A DNA stretch of 64,000 nt from Selenomonadales bacterium (GTDB taxonomy: Bacteria > Bacillota > Negativicutes > Sporomusales > UBA7701). Numbering within the stretch: the first letter of the stretch is position 1; each line of letters opens with the position of its first letter. Of the stretch, positions 34,515-43,734 are shown piece after piece. Under the pieces are notes generated by a model. It searched no databases. It had not been told where the DNA came from and saw nothing but the letters and a program-made list of their open reading frames with translations. The DNA lies in assembly GCA_029975165.1 (NCBI GenBank), contig JARKPR010000088.1:124001-188000 (forward strand), written 5' to 3'. Both the position numbers and the translations under genes were made by a program.

Positions 34515-35378
34515 CCGTTTACCATCTTGTTCGCTTTTATCAGTCCCCTCTGCCAGCAGCCGTCCCAGGCGGAGCTGCGCCAGGCGGAGCTCCGGCACGC
34601 CCAGGCGGCGGGCCGGGACGAAGGTCCCGTGGCAGTCCGAGCCGCCGGTGATCAGCAGCCCGTGGCGGTCGCACCATTCGACCGCCCGCCGGGTGGTCGC
34701 CGCGTCGTGGCAGAGGTGGAAGCACTCCACCCCTTCGATGCGCTCGGCGGCGAACAGGTTCAGCGTCTCCTCCAGGGCGGGGCCGTGGAATTCGCTGCCC
34801 GGATGGGCCAGCACCGGCACGCCGCCCGCCGCCTTGATGGCGGCGATGGCCGCCGCCGGGCCGGGGAAGACGGGGAAGACTATGCCCCGCTCGGCGGTGA
34901 ACAGCTTGGTGAAGAAGTCGCCCACGCCGGTGCACAAGCCCTTGTCGATGAAGTAGGCCAGCGCCTTCCAGCCGCCGCGCCGCGGGTCGTGCCGGTAGGC
35001 GCAGAACTCGCCGTAGTCGACGGGAAAACCGGCGGCGGCGAGCTTTTTCACGCTGTCGTGATCGACCTCCTCCATGAGGGCGGTATTGGCGGCGAGGATA
35101 TTTTTTAAAACCGCGTGCTCCGGATCGATCCCGTAGCCGAGGATGTGGAAGAGGTGCCCGGATAGCGTCGCCGAGATCTCCACCCCCGGCAGGCAGCCCA
35201 GGCCCGCGGCCGCGGCCAGCCGGCCGGTCTCGGCGACATTCGCCGCCGTATCGTGGTCGGTGACGGCGAACAGGCCGACGCCCGCCGCCTGCACCGCGGC
35301 CACCGTCTCGGCCGGCGACCACGTCCCGTCGGACGCGGTCGTATGGATATGGAGATCGACCCTGGTATCACCGTTCAT
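34500..35378 (-). CDS. PHP-domain phosphoesterase
   Basis: A 292-residue metal-dependent phosphoesterase. The PHP metal motifs are DLHIHTTASDGTW (8-20), FAVTDHDTAA (37-46), the Glu in LPGVEISA (about 67), HPGSEFHG and GGSDCHGTF (about 246-254). The arrangement matches the family of RNase AM/YciV (3'-5' nucleoside bisphosphate phosphatase), which hydrolyses pAp-like nucleotides or trims RNA 5' ends. An insertion of about 90 residues in the middle (residues about 95-185) is normal for that family. The stop lies inside its terminator. Confidence 0.85.
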   Translation of the reverse strand: MNGDTRVDLHIHTTASDGTWSPAETVAAVQAAGVGLFAVTDHDTAANVAETGRLAAAAGLGCLPGVEISATLSGHLFHILGYGIDPEHAVLKNILAANTALMEEVDHDSVKKLAAAGFPVDYGEFCAYRHDPRRGGWKALAYFIDKGLCTGVGDFFTKLFTAERGIVFPVFPGPAAAIAAIKAAGGVPVLAHPGSEFHGPALEETLNLFAAERIEGVECFHLCHDAATTRRAVEWCDRHGLLITGGSDCHGTFVPARRLGVPELRLAQLRLGRLLAEGTDKSEQDGKRKNLR

Positions 35379-35418
35379 CGGTTTTCCCCATTCTAAAAGT
35401 TGCCGGCGGGACAGCCGC

Positions 35419-35826
35419 CTACCGCAGCAGGCCGATGCTCCCCGTCAGTTTGTTGACCTTCTTCAGCGGTCCGTACAGGCACACGCCCAGATAACCGAGC
35501 TCGCCGCCGCCGGCGGCGGCGAGCAGCCCGGCGTAGCTGCCGTAGTCCAGCGACCGCTGGGCGATATTGTTGAAGTCGATCGTCGCGACCGCGGCGAACT
35601 CCTCCTCGTACAGCCTGGCACGGAGGGCCTTCAATTGCTCCCTCGTCCCGCCGAGGATGGGGATGTTCTCGGTCGTGATGCCCCGGTGGACGTTGCCGTC
35701 GGCGTCGGCCAGATCCTCGCCGACCAGGCCGGCGACCATCACCCCCAGGCTCGCCCCCAGGACGGCCGCCGTATTGGCGATCAGCCCCACCGGCAAATCC
35801 TTGTCGATGACCATTACCACTTTCAT
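35419..35826 (-). CDS. DUF2000 family protein
   Basis: A 135-residue single-domain protein beginning MKVVMVIDKDLPVGLIANTA after AGGAGGCG. The family is an alpha/beta fold related to peptidyl-tRNA hydrolase II (PTH2), but no activity is known. There is no signal peptide or membrane helix. The upstream AraC gene is about 70 bases away on the same strand. The pair may be one transcription unit. Confidence 0.85.
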   Translation of the reverse strand: MKVVMVIDKDLPVGLIANTAAVLGASLGVMVAGLVGEDLADADGNVHRGITTENIPILGGTREQLKALRARLYEEEFAAVATIDFNNIAQRSLDYGSYAGLLAAAGGGELGYLGVCLYGPLKKVNKLTGSIGLLR

Positions 35827-35899
35827 TGTCCGCGCCTCCTACCGTTTTTCCTCCCATGATAGTCGGCGCGAATAAAAGCGTATTGTAAAAAGTTGTCCC

Positions 35900-36706
35900 T
35901 TACGGCAAATGAGCCCGGAGATATACCTCGGGCGTGACCCCCACATGGCTGCGGAAGGTCTTCGTGAAATGGCTCTGGTCGTAAAAGCCGGCGTCCTGGG
36001 CGACGGCCGCCAGGTCGCGGCGGCGGCGGAGCTCCTTCTCGGCGTAGTTGACCCGCAGCATGGTCTGGTAGGCGTGGGGCGGCACGCCGTACTCCCGCCT
36101 GAACAGCTTGGCGACGTAATATTTGCTGAGGCCGGACACCGCCTCCAGGTCGGCCAGCGTCACCCGGTCGAGGAAGCGGTTGTGCAGATATTCCCGCACC
36201 TGCTTCAACCGGCCGTGCTCCCCGCCGGCCGCCTCCCGCCGGTCCTGGCCGCCGTCGCCCAGCAGGGCGGCGAACAGGGCCAGCACGCCGCTTTCCTTGG
36301 CCAGCGGCGTAGCGGGGGCCATCAGGCGGCCGGCCGCCTCGGCCATAACCCGCCCGCAGGCCCGCGCCGGCAGGCAGCGGACCCCCTGGCGGAGCGCCGC
36401 CTGTCCCCTGCCGCCCGGTACGGCCGCCGCCACCCAGGCCGGCGCCGCGAACAGCATCTTGTACCGCCAGCGCTCCTTGTCGCGCGGGTTGCAGGCATGG
36501 AAGACGCCGGGCGGGATGAGCACCAGATCCTCGGGAGCCACTTCCCGCTGCCGGCCTTCGTGCCAAACCCTGCTGGCCCCTTTTTCCACCAGCCCCACGG
36601 AAAACTCCTCGTGGTAATGCCTTTTGAAGGCCACATGCCCGGCATCGCAGACCTTGAGCTCGAAAAACGGCACATCGGCGTCGCGGTAGTATGTGATCCC
36701 GGCCAT
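35900..36706 (-). CDS. AraC-family transcriptional regulator
   Basis: A 268-residue regulator with a cupin-type sensing domain (about 1-140; HYHEEFSVGLVEKG and LIPPGVFHACNP) and a double helix-turn-helix (about 165-265) with LADLEAVSGLSKYYVAKLFR and VAQDAGFYDQSHFTKTFR. The GVTPEVYLRAH ending is typical. It probably controls the DUF2000 gene downstream and perhaps others. The ligand is unknown. Start ATG follows GGGGAGG. Confidence 0.88.
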   Translation of the reverse strand: MAGITYYRDADVPFFELKVCDAGHVAFKRHYHEEFSVGLVEKGASRVWHEGRQREVAPEDLVLIPPGVFHACNPRDKERWRYKMLFAAPAWVAAAVPGGRGQAALRQGVRCLPARACGRVMAEAAGRLMAPATPLAKESGVLALFAALLGDGGQDRREAAGGEHGRLKQVREYLHNRFLDRVTLADLEAVSGLSKYYVAKLFRREYGVPPHAYQTMLRVNYAEKELRRRRDLAAVAQDAGFYDQSHFTKTFRSHVGVTPEVYLRAHLP

Positions 36707-36774
36707 GGGTCGCTATCCTCCCCAAAAGAGTTGCCGGAAGCTGCCTGGAAGGCTGCCCTTCTAGGCCGCTTCCC

Positions 36775-37824
36775 CTATTCACAATGCACAATCTTATAAC
36801 CGGAGGCCTTGCGCATGCGGTTCATCACCGCCAGCCCTATGCCGCTCTCGGCCACCCCTTCGGCGAGAATGACGTCCACCGGCACGGCGTCGAAATAGCG
36901 CAGGGCGCTGTAGAGGCCGGCGGCCGCCGCGGCGAGGTCGCCGCGCGCCCCGTACGTCGCCGTCGCCGCTTGCGGCGGCAGCAGCCGGGCCGTCTCGTCC
37001 GCCACCACCGCCCCGACCCGCCGGCCGGCGGCTACCAGCCCGGCGGCCGCGGCGGCGATAGCCGTTGCGACCGCCTCGGTTTCGCCTTCGTACAGGGTCA
37101 TCGGCGCCGCCGGCGCATAGTGGGTGTACTTCATCCCCGGCGCCCGCGGCTTTACGTGTTCGCCGCCCAGGGCCGGGTCCACCTCGACCTCGCCCAGCGT
37201 TTCGGCGAGCATCTCCAGCGTCACGCCCCCCGGCCTGAGCAGCGTCGGCACCGGGGTCGTGCAGTCGACCACCGTCGACTCGACGCCGATGCCGCACGGC
37301 CCGGCGTCGATAACCACCTCGATGCGGCCGGACAAGTCGGCCAGCACGTCGGCGGCCGTCGTCGGGCTGGGCCGCCCGGAGGTGTTGGCGCTCGGCGCCG
37401 CCACCGGCACGCCGGCGAGGCGGATAAGCTCCCGCGCCACCGGCGAATCCGGCAGCCTGATGGCCACGGTGTCCAACCCGCCCGTGGCCGCATCCGGCAC
37501 GAGGCGGGTCCGCTCCAGCACCACCGTCAGCGGCCCCGGCCAGTATTTCGCCATCAGGGCGGCGGCGTTGGCCGTCACCTTCTTGGCCAGTTTTTCCACC
37601 TCGTGAACATCGGCGATATGCAGTATGAGCGGGTTGTCGGCCGGCCGCCCCTTGGCGGCGAAAATTTTTGCCACTGCCCGCGGGTCGAGGCCGTTGGCCC
37701 CCAGTCCGTAGACCGTCTCGGTCGGGAAGGCGACCAGCCCGCCTTGCCTGAGCACGGCGGCCGCCTGGTCGAGGAGGCGGAAATCCGGCTTGTCCTTATC
37801 GACGATATAGTGCCTGGTGTTCAT
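36775..37824 (-). CDS. tsaC: Threonylcarbamoyl-AMP synthase (Sua5/YwlC, with C-terminal Sua5 domain)
   Basis: A 349-residue enzyme making threonylcarbamoyl-AMP from threonine, bicarbonate and ATP for tRNA t6A37 modification. The N-terminal YrdC domain (about 15-210) has GLVAFPTETVYGLGAN, KIFAAKGRPADNPLILH and APSANTSGRPSPT. A C-terminal Sua5 domain (about 225-349) makes it the long Sua5 type rather than TsaC. ATG overlaps the prmC stop by 4 bases. It is in the conserved prfA-prmC-sua5 order. Confidence 0.93.
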   Translation of the reverse strand: MNTRHYIVDKDKPDFRLLDQAAAVLRQGGLVAFPTETVYGLGANGLDPRAVAKIFAAKGRPADNPLILHIADVHEVEKLAKKVTANAAALMAKYWPGPLTVVLERTRLVPDAATGGLDTVAIRLPDSPVARELIRLAGVPVAAPSANTSGRPSPTTAADVLADLSGRIEVVIDAGPCGIGVESTVVDCTTPVPTLLRPGGVTLEMLAETLGEVEVDPALGGEHVKPRAPGMKYTHYAPAAPMTLYEGETEAVATAIAAAAAGLVAAGRRVGAVVADETARLLPPQAATATYGARGDLAAAAAGLYSALRYFDAVPVDVILAEGVAESGIGLAVMNRMRKASGYKIVHCE

Positions 37825-38687
37825 GTAAGCCTCCGTTCCAAGACGACAACCCGTTCGACGCCGGCGTAATCCTTGACGATCGCCAGCGCGGCGAGCCCCG
37901 TCGCGGCCGTCGCCAGCGCCGCCACCGCGCCCGCCTGGCCCGCTCCCACCTCTACGGCCAGGAACCCCCCCGGCTTGAGGTGGGCGGCGCCGCCGGCCGC
38001 AAGGCGGCGGTAAAAGTCGAGCCCGTCGGCGCCGCCGGCCAAGGCGGCCCGCGGCTCGTAGACCAGCTCGGGGGCCAGGCCGGCCATATCCTTGGCGGCG
38101 ATGTAGGGCGGGTTGCTGACGATGGCGTCGAAGGCCCGGCCGGCTACCGGGGCCAGCAGGTCGCCGCGGGCCAATTCGAGACGGTCGGCCACGCCCAGTT
38201 TGGCGGCGTTGCCGGCGGCCACGGCCAGCGCATCGGCGGATATGTCGATCGCCACGGCCCGCGCCGCCGGCAGCTTGTGCAGCAGGCTGATGATTATCGC
38301 CCCGCTGCCGGTGCCGACATCGAGCAGGAACGGGTCCTCCCGCCCCTGCAGGCGGCGGAGCGCCGCCTCCACCAGCACCTCGGTGTCCGGCCGCGGGATG
38401 AGCACCGCCGGGGTGACTGAAAAGGGCAGGCCGAAGAATTCCTTGCGGCCGGTTATGTAGGCGACCGGCACCCGCCTGGCCCGCTGCCTGACCGCCTCGC
38501 GGAAGGCGGCCAGCTCGCCGGCCTCCAGGGGCTGGTCGAAGTTCACGTACAGGTACATCCGGTCCCGGCCCAGAATGTGGGAAAGCAGCACCTCGGCGTC
38601 AAGGCGCGGACTGGCCACGCCCTTGTCGGCGAAGTACTGCTTGGTCCATGTTAAAATCGCCCCGATCGTCCATTGCGGTCCGCCCAT
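37821..38687 (-). CDS. prmC: Peptide chain release factor N5-glutamine methyltransferase
   Basis: A 288-residue SAM-dependent methyltransferase that modifies the GGQ glutamine of release factors. NPPYI, the catalytic signature, is at about 190-194 (VSNPPYIAAKD), and the SAM loop LDVGTGSGAI is at about 121-130. The N-terminal helical domain (about 1-80) is present. It begins 3 bases after prfA, its substrate gene, and its stop overlaps sua5. Confidence 0.94.
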   Translation of the reverse strand: MGGPQWTIGAILTWTKQYFADKGVASPRLDAEVLLSHILGRDRMYLYVNFDQPLEAGELAAFREAVRQRARRVPVAYITGRKEFFGLPFSVTPAVLIPRPDTEVLVEAALRRLQGREDPFLLDVGTGSGAIIISLLHKLPAARAVAIDISADALAVAAGNAAKLGVADRLELARGDLLAPVAGRAFDAIVSNPPYIAAKDMAGLAPELVYEPRAALAGGADGLDFYRRLAAGGAAHLKPGGFLAVEVGAGQAGAVAALATAATGLAALAIVKDYAGVERVVVLERRLT

Positions 38688-38690
38688 CTT

Positions 38691-39758
38691 TCAATCGACC
38701 CGTTTCAGGCGCTCGCTCTGGTCGGCGGTAATGAGGGCGTCGATCAGTTCGTCGAGGTCGCCGTTGAGGATAAAATCGAGCTTGTGGAGCGTCAGGCCGA
38801 TGCGGTGGTCGGTCACCCGCCCCTGGGGGAAATTGTAGGTGCGGATGCGTTCGCTGCGGTCGCCGGTGCCTACCTGGCTCTTGCGCGTCTCGGCCATCTC
38901 GGCCCGCTGGGATTCCTGGGCCAGCTCGAGCAGCTTGGCCCTGAGCACCCGCATCGCCCGGTCGCGGTTCTTGAGCTGGGACTTCTCGTCCTGGCACTGC
39001 ACCACCAGGCCGGTGGGCAGGTGGGTGATGCGCACCGCCGATTCGGTCTTGTTGACGTGCTGGCCGCCGGCGCCGCTGGCGCAGTAGGTGTCGATGCGGA
39101 GGTCGTTCTGGTTGACCTCGATGTCGACATCCTCGGCCTCGGGCAGCACCGCCACCGTCACCGTCGACGTGTGGATGCGGCCGCTGGCCTCGGTATCCGG
39201 CACGCGCTGCACGCGGTGCACGCCGCTCTCGAACTTGAAGCGCGAGTACGCCCCGTCGCCCGACACGGCGAAGACCACTTCCTTGATGCCGCCGAGGTCG
39301 GTGGGGTTGGCATCAAGCACCTCGGTCTTCCAGCCGCGGGTCTCGGCGTAGCGGGTGTACATCCGGAAGAGGTCGCCGGCGAACAGCGCCGCCTCGTCGC
39401 CCCCCGCCCCGCCGCGGATCTCGATGATGACATCCTTGTCGTCGTTGGGGTCGCGGGGCAGCAGCATGACCTTCAGCTCCTCGGCCAGCTTCTCGGCCTT
39501 GGCGGCCGTCGCGGCCAGCTCGCCCTCCACCAGCTCGCGGAAATCGTCGTCGAGCTTGTCCTTCAGCAGTTCCCTGGCGTCGTCGCTGCCCTTGACGGCC
39601 TGCTTGTACTCGCGGTACTTGGCCACCAGCGGGCCGAGCTTGGCGTGGGCCTTGGTGTGCTTCTGCCACACGGACATGTCGGCCATCACCGCCGGGTCGC
39701 TGATCAGGCCCTCAAGTTCCGTATATTTGTCTTCGATCGCCTGCAATTTTTCAAGCAT
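38691..39758 (-). CDS. prfA: Peptide chain release factor 1
   Basis: A 355-residue class I release factor for UAA/UAG. The catalytic GGQ is in [18 protein letters not shown] and the codon-reading tripeptide appears as P-A/S-T-like [40 protein letters not shown] follows. Length is normal. The N-terminal coiled-coil region (1-100) is helical. Start overlaps the end of the DUF1385 gene by 8 bases. Confidence 0.96.
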   Translation of the reverse strand: MLEKLQAIEDKYTELEGLISDPAVMADMSVWQKHTKAHAKLGPLVAKYREYKQAVKGSDDARELLKDKLDDDFRELVEGELAATAAKAEKLAEELKVMLLPRDPNDDKDVIIEIRGGAGGDEAALFAGDLFRMYTRYAETRGWKTEVLDANPTDLGGIKEVVFAVSGDGAYSRFKFESGVHRVQRVPDTEASGRIHTSTVTVAVLPEAEDVDIEVNQNDLRIDTYCASGAGGQHVNKTESAVRITHLPTGLVVQCQDEKSQLKNRDRAMRVLRAKLLELAQESQRAEMAETRKSQVGTGDRSERIRTYNFPQGRVTDHRIGLTLHKLDFILNGDLDELIDALITADQSERLKRVD

Positions 39759-40629
39759 TCGCTTTCACCTCGCCATCCGGTTTAACCGCCTCCAGGGCGC
39801 AGATGGCCACCTCGATCATATCGTCGCTCGGCTCGCGGGTCGTGAGCTTCTGCAGCCACAGGCCGGGGGCGATCGCCGCCGCCACCCACTTCTTGTCGCT
39901 GCGGCCGGCGAAGCGGATCACCTCGTAGCCGATGCCGGCGATGAGGGGCAGCAGCGCCACGCGCGACGCGATGCGCAGCCACAGGTCGGGCCAGCCGAGG
40001 AAGGCGAACACGAACACGCTCACCAGCATGACGATCAGCAGGAAATTCGTACCGCAGCGGGGATGGAGCGTGCTGAACGGGCGGACATGCTCGACGTCCA
40101 GCGGCACCCCCGCCTCGTAGGCGTGGATGGTCTTATGCTCGGCACCATGGTAGGCGAATACCCGCCTGATGTCCTTCATCACCGAGATGCCTGCGACGTA
40201 GGCGAAGAAAATCGCCAGCCGCAGCACGCCCTCGAACAGGTTGAGCAGCATCGGGTCTTCCGTCGCGCTGTGCACGAACTTGGCCGCCCAGGTGGGGATG
40301 ATGACGAACAGCACCACCGCCAGACCGAAGGCGAACACCATCGTCAGGGCGATGTCCCTGGCCGTCAGCTGCTCCTCCTCCTCGCCCGCCGCCTGGGCGG
40401 AAAAGGAGAGGGCCTTGAGACCGTACACCAGGGATTCGGCCAGGGCGACAACGCCGCGCAGCATCGGTTTCTTCAACACGGGATAACGGTCGGTTATCGA
40501 GACGAGCGGCTCCTTCTTGACCGTGATCGTGCCGGACGGTTCCCGCACCGCCGTAGCGATGTGTCCCGGTCCGCGCATCATCACGCCCTCGATCACCGCC
40601 TGCCCGCCGATGTTGGTTTTGGCTTGCAC
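39751..40629 (-). CDS. DUF1385 (YqhQ-like) membrane protein
   Basis: A 292-residue membrane protein, GTG start after AGAGGAG. It begins [20 protein letters not shown], the family signature, with later [15 protein letters not shown] and [15 protein letters not shown]. Four to five hydrophobic helices lie at about 100-270. Function is unknown. The conserved location beside rpmE/prfA is common in Firmicutes. The His/Glu-rich AEHKT and CGTNF motifs suggest a metal site, by inference. Confidence 0.9.
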   Translation of the reverse strand: MQAKTNIGGQAVIEGVMMRGPGHIATAVREPSGTITVKKEPLVSITDRYPVLKKPMLRGVVALAESLVYGLKALSFSAQAAGEEEEQLTARDIALTMVFAFGLAVVLFVIIPTWAAKFVHSATEDPMLLNLFEGVLRLAIFFAYVAGISVMKDIRRVFAYHGAEHKTIHAYEAGVPLDVEHVRPFSTLHPRCGTNFLLIVMLVSVFVFAFLGWPDLWLRIASRVALLPLIAGIGYEVIRFAGRSDKKWVAAAIAPGLWLQKLTTREPSDDMIEVAICALEAVKPDGEVKANA

Positions 40630-40782
40630 GGTCTTTCTCCTCTCTGAGGGAACTGCATTAAAAACAACCTTTGGGAAAGGCTAAATAAGGCGCAGAAGCC
40701 CCGCAGGCGCTCCCGCGCCTTGGGGTTATAGCCCAAGCAAGGCCCCGCTGCCGCCCGCGCCAAATTCCGGCCGGTACGACTA

Positions 40783-40807
40783 GGGCAGAGCATTTTCTGC
40801 TCTGCCC
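40783..40807 (-). terminator. Hairpin after rpmE
   Basis: Perfect stem GGGCAGAGCA/TGCTCTGCCC with a 5-base loop, 12 bases beyond the rpmE stop. No T-run on either strand, so termination is uncertain. Further left (40680-40780) is a G+C-rich region with short dyads such as GGCGCTCCCGCGCC and no gene. Confidence 0.5.
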
Positions 40808-40819
40808 CTCACTACCCTC

Positions 40820-41023
40820 TTAGCCTTCCTGTCCGTAACGCTTGTTGAATTTCTCGATGCGTCCACGGGCGGTCAGCGTACGCTGCTGACCGGTGAAGAA
40901 CGGGTGGCACTTGGAGCATACGTCGACCCGCAGCTCCTTCTTCACCGAACCGGTGCTGAAGGTGTTGCCGCAGGCGCACACCACGGTGGCTTCGCCGTAC
41001 TTCGGATGAATCTTGTCTTTCAT
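40820..41023 (-). CDS. rpmE: Ribosomal protein bL31 (zinc-binding type)
   Basis: A 67-residue protein starting [19 protein letters not shown], with the four zinc cysteines at 16, 18, 36 and 39 (CAC and CSKC). This is the C+ form made in zinc-replete cells. The ATG at 41023 follows GAGGTGC; a longer in-frame start has no ribosome site. It is placed ahead of DUF1385-prfA-prmC-sua5 as in many Firmicutes. Confidence 0.95.
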   Translation of the reverse strand: MKDKIHPKYGEATVVCACGNTFSTGSVKKELRVDVCSKCHPFFTGQQRTLTARGRIEKFNKRYGQEG

Positions 41024-41114
41024 GTATCTTGCACCTCGCTTTGCTACAGTCGTTGTCACGCTAAATTATTATAGCACAACCGCCCTGGCGGCGCAAACCT
41101 TTCCGGGAAAATAT

Positions 41115-41432
41115 CTACGCCTCGTTATAGACGGCCAGCGCCGCCGGCAGCGCCTGCACCACCACCTGGCCCACCGCCGGCAGGCCCACCAGCACCGCGC
41201 CCACGACCTCGTCGCGGCTGGCCCCCAGCTCCCTGGCCTGCCCGGCATGGAAAGGGATGCCGCTTGTCATCCCGGCCGCGGCCAGCACGCTTATATAGGC
41301 CAGCGTCTTGGTCTTGGCGTCCAGGGCGTTGGCGGCGTCCAGCTTCTGCACCATCTCCATCCAGGTCTTGGAATATTCGGGGGTTTCCTGCAGGAACGCC
41401 ATAAACGCGTCGCTCACCGTTGGCTTGTGCAC
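41115..41432 (-). CDS. Carboxymuconolactone decarboxylase (CMD/AhpD-like) family protein
   Basis: A 105-residue alpha-helical protein. GTG at 41432 is 7 bases after GGAGG, while an ATG two codons earlier is too close to it. Typical segments are KTKTLAYISVLAAAGMTSG and HAGQARELGASRDEVVGAVLVG. The CxxC redox pair of AhpD is absent (the positions read SGIPFH), so a peroxidase function is unlikely. The His may still be a catalytic residue, as in CMD proteins. Function unknown. Confidence 0.8.
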   Translation of the reverse strand: MHKPTVSDAFMAFLQETPEYSKTWMEMVQKLDAANALDAKTKTLAYISVLAAAGMTSGIPFHAGQARELGASRDEVVGAVLVGLPAVGQVVVQALPAALAVYNEA

Positions 41433-41530
41433 TATCATACCTCCGCTTACCGCAATATTATCGCCGGCCGAGACATCGGCCGCTTTCAAAAATGCCCCTC
41501 CTGGCCGCACCGGCCAGAGCTGCCATGCCG

Positions 41531-42211
41531 TTACTTCTTGGGCATATTCTTCATTATATCGCCCATATCCATGATGCGCGTCCCTTCGGGCAGTTTGAAG
41601 GTCTCCGGCGGCACCGGGCCGACCTTCAGGTTCTTATATTCCGTGACCATCACCTTGTTGCCCGCTTCGCTGACCTCGACACGGACCGGTAGGCCGTAAT
41701 CCTCCCGCACCCACATCTTGGTGTCCGTCTTGGTGGCCGTATCCTGCATCAGCAGCACCCTGCACTTGACACCGTCGACGGTCTCCGTCCCCACCACCTT
41801 GTACTTGGGCGCGTCGGCCGCCTGCGTGAAGCTGTCGGGCGACTTCCCCGCCTTGGCCTGGTCGAGGGCGATTTTCATCGCCGTTTTCTGCTCCGGCATA
41901 TAACTATAGGCGACATTGGCGTCGCCGTCCATGATCGAGATCATTTTCTGGTTCTGGGCAGTCATCTCCGTCCGCGTCTTCTTGCCGGCGACCCACATCT
42001 TGCCGTCCATCTTCATTTCCTTGACCGTCGTCACGAAGTCGAACGACATCCCCTGCGCATTCTTGCCCTTGGCGAAAAGATCGGCAACCGATTCCTCCTT
42101 GTCCTTCGCCGGCTCCGGCCCCTTGGCGGTCTCCTTGCCCCCGCCGCAGCCCGCGAACACGAGGCTGGCGGCAACCAGGGCAACGGCAACGAACAAACCC
42201 CCTTTTTTCAT
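41531..42211 (-). CDS. LolA-fold-like exported lipoprotein
   Basis: A 226-residue lipoprotein. ATG at 42211 follows GGAGGGTG. The signal peptide ends in VFAGC. After a charged linker (about 25-45) the body has SFDFVTTVKEMKMDGKMWVAG and VWREDYGLPVR-like MWVREDYGLPVRVEV, typical of DUF4412/LolA-type proteins that bind lipids or other hydrophobic ligands. In a diderm Firmicute it may serve the outer-membrane lipid route. That is inference only. No gene partner is adjacent. Confidence 0.7.
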   Translation of the reverse strand: MKKGGLFVAVALVAASLVFAGCGGGKETAKGPEPAKDKEESVADLFAKGKNAQGMSFDFVTTVKEMKMDGKMWVAGKKTRTEMTAQNQKMISIMDGDANVAYSYMPEQKTAMKIALDQAKAGKSPDSFTQAADAPKYKVVGTETVDGVKCRVLLMQDTATKTDTKMWVREDYGLPVRVEVSEAGNKVMVTEYKNLKVGPVPPETFKLPEGTRIMDMGDIMKNMPKK

Positions 42212-42416
42212 CGCACCCTCCAACCGGAAATATTCCTGAATGCGTTATCCAGGTTTCGCATCTCTCTATTCCACATTTTCCTGCATTTTCCTTTTTACTT
42301 ACAGCAATATTGTGCGCCAGCGCCCGGAAAACGGCGCAAATTACGGGATAGCCGAGTTATCCGCCAATCAGCGCCGCCACCGCTCCCCTATCCCTGCCAG
42401 GCGTCCTCAGTACTTC

Positions 42417-42446
42417 TTGACAAATTTTTCCTATAGTCGGAATATA
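42417..42446 (+). promoter_or_regulatory. Candidate promoter of the cyclopropane synthase gene
   Basis: TTGACA (42417-42422), 18 bases, AATATA (42441-42446), 26 bases ahead of the start. The rest of 42212-42416 shows no gene. Confidence 0.5.
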
Positions 42447-42472
42447 GATATAAGAAAAAGGCGGTGAGGAAT

Positions 42473-43675
42473 ATGAATCTCGGCGGGCAACTCGTGGAAA
42501 AGCACCTCATCAAGGCCATGTTCGCGAAGCTCAAGGACGGCGGCCTGCGGGTCAGGTTCTGGGACGGCGAGGAGGCGGACTACGGGGACAAGGCTCCGGC
42601 GGTGAAGCTCATCTTCCGGCGCAGTCCGCCTTTGGCGGGTTCGATCGGCGACCCGGCGCTCGCGCTGGGCGAGGCGTATATGGACCGGGCGCTGGACTAT
42701 GAAGGGCGCCTGGAAGACCTTCTGTCCCTGCTGGCGGCGAATCAGCCTCCCCCGGACACCAGCTCTCCGCCCGGCGCTGCCGCGCGGGCGATCGACCGCC
42801 TGGCAGCCAGGGTGCAGGCCAAAAAGAACATCCAGCACCATTACGACCTCGGCAACGACTTCTTCACTCTGTGGCTGGACGAGACCATGAGCTACTCGTG
42901 CGCCTATTTCAGGCACGAGGACGACTCCCTGGAGCAGGCCCAGCTGCAGAAGATCGACCACATCCTCCGCAAGCTCGACCTCCATGCCGGCGAACGGCTG
43001 CTCGACATCGGCAGCGGCTGGGGCTGGCTGATAATCAAGGCCGCTCAGGCCTACAACGTGAACGCCGTCGGCATCACCCTCAGCGAGGAACAGTACCGGG
43101 CGACCCGCGAACGGATCGCCGCCCTCGGCCTGGACGACAAAGTGGCGGTGGAGCTTGTCGACTACCTCGACCTGGACGAAAACAGCCGCCGGTTCGACAA
43201 AATCGTCAGCGTCGGCATGTTCGAGCATGTCGGCAAGGAGAACATCCCCCGGTACTTCGAAAAAATATACCGTCTGCTGGCCCCCAAGGGCCTGTCGCTG
43301 CTCCATACCATTACCAGCACCGGCGAGGAGACGTTCGGCGGCGCCTGGATGAAATCCTACATTTTTCCCGGCGGCTACGTGCCCACCCTGCGGGAGATCG
43401 TATGGCAGCTGCCCGACCACGGCTTCGACCTGCTCCACTGCGAGAGCCTGCGCCGGCATTACGCCATGACGCTCGACCGCTGGTACGCGAACTTCTCCAG
43501 GCACGCCGACGCCGTCCGCCGCCAGTTCGACGACCGGTTCTGCCGGATGTGGGAGCTGTACCTCAAGGCCTGCGCCGCCTCCTTCCGCATCTCGGCCCTC
43601 GACATCCACCAACTGCTACTCGCCAAAGGCGGCAACAACGACCTGCCGCTGACCAACGACCACATCTATGTTTAG
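42473..43675 (+). CDS. cfa: Cyclopropane-fatty-acyl-phospholipid synthase family methyltransferase
   Basis: A 400-residue SAM-dependent enzyme that adds a methylene across double bonds of membrane phospholipid acyl chains. Signature segments are NIQHHYDLGNDFFTLWLD, MSYSCAYF, the SAM loop RLLDIGSGWGWL (near 180), GITLSEEQ and MFEHVGKENIPRYF. The C-terminal part includes HAMTL-like HYAMTLDRWYANF. Length is typical. An ATG at 42473 or the in-frame GTG at 42464 is possible. It is a monocistronic unit ending at a bidirectional terminator. Confidence 0.9.
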   Translation: MNLGGQLVEKHLIKAMFAKLKDGGLRVRFWDGEEADYGDKAPAVKLIFRRSPPLAGSIGDPALALGEAYMDRALDYEGRLEDLLSLLAANQPPPDTSSPPGAAARAIDRLAARVQAKKNIQHHYDLGNDFFTLWLDETMSYSCAYFRHEDDSLEQAQLQKIDHILRKLDLHAGERLLDIGSGWGWLIIKAAQAYNVNAVGITLSEEQYRATRERIAALGLDDKVAVELVDYLDLDENSRRFDKIVSVGMFEHVGKENIPRYFEKIYRLLAPKGLSLLHTITSTGEETFGGAWMKSYIFPGGYVPTLREIVWQLPDHGFDLLHCESLRRHYAMTLDRWYANFSRHADAVRRQFDDRFCRMWELYLKACAASFRISALDIHQLLLAKGGNNDLPLTNDHIYV

Positions 43676-43684
43676 CGGTACCGA

Positions 43685-43734
43685 CAAATAAAACCCCCTC
43701 CGCCCGACGAACAAAGGCGAAGGGGTTTTATTTG
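43685..43734. terminator. Bidirectional terminator between cfa and the radical SAM gene
   Basis: CAAATAAAACCCC pairs with GGGGTTTTATTTG and GGCG continues the stem inward. It serves both convergent genes; the radical SAM stop is directly adjacent. Confidence 0.85.
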
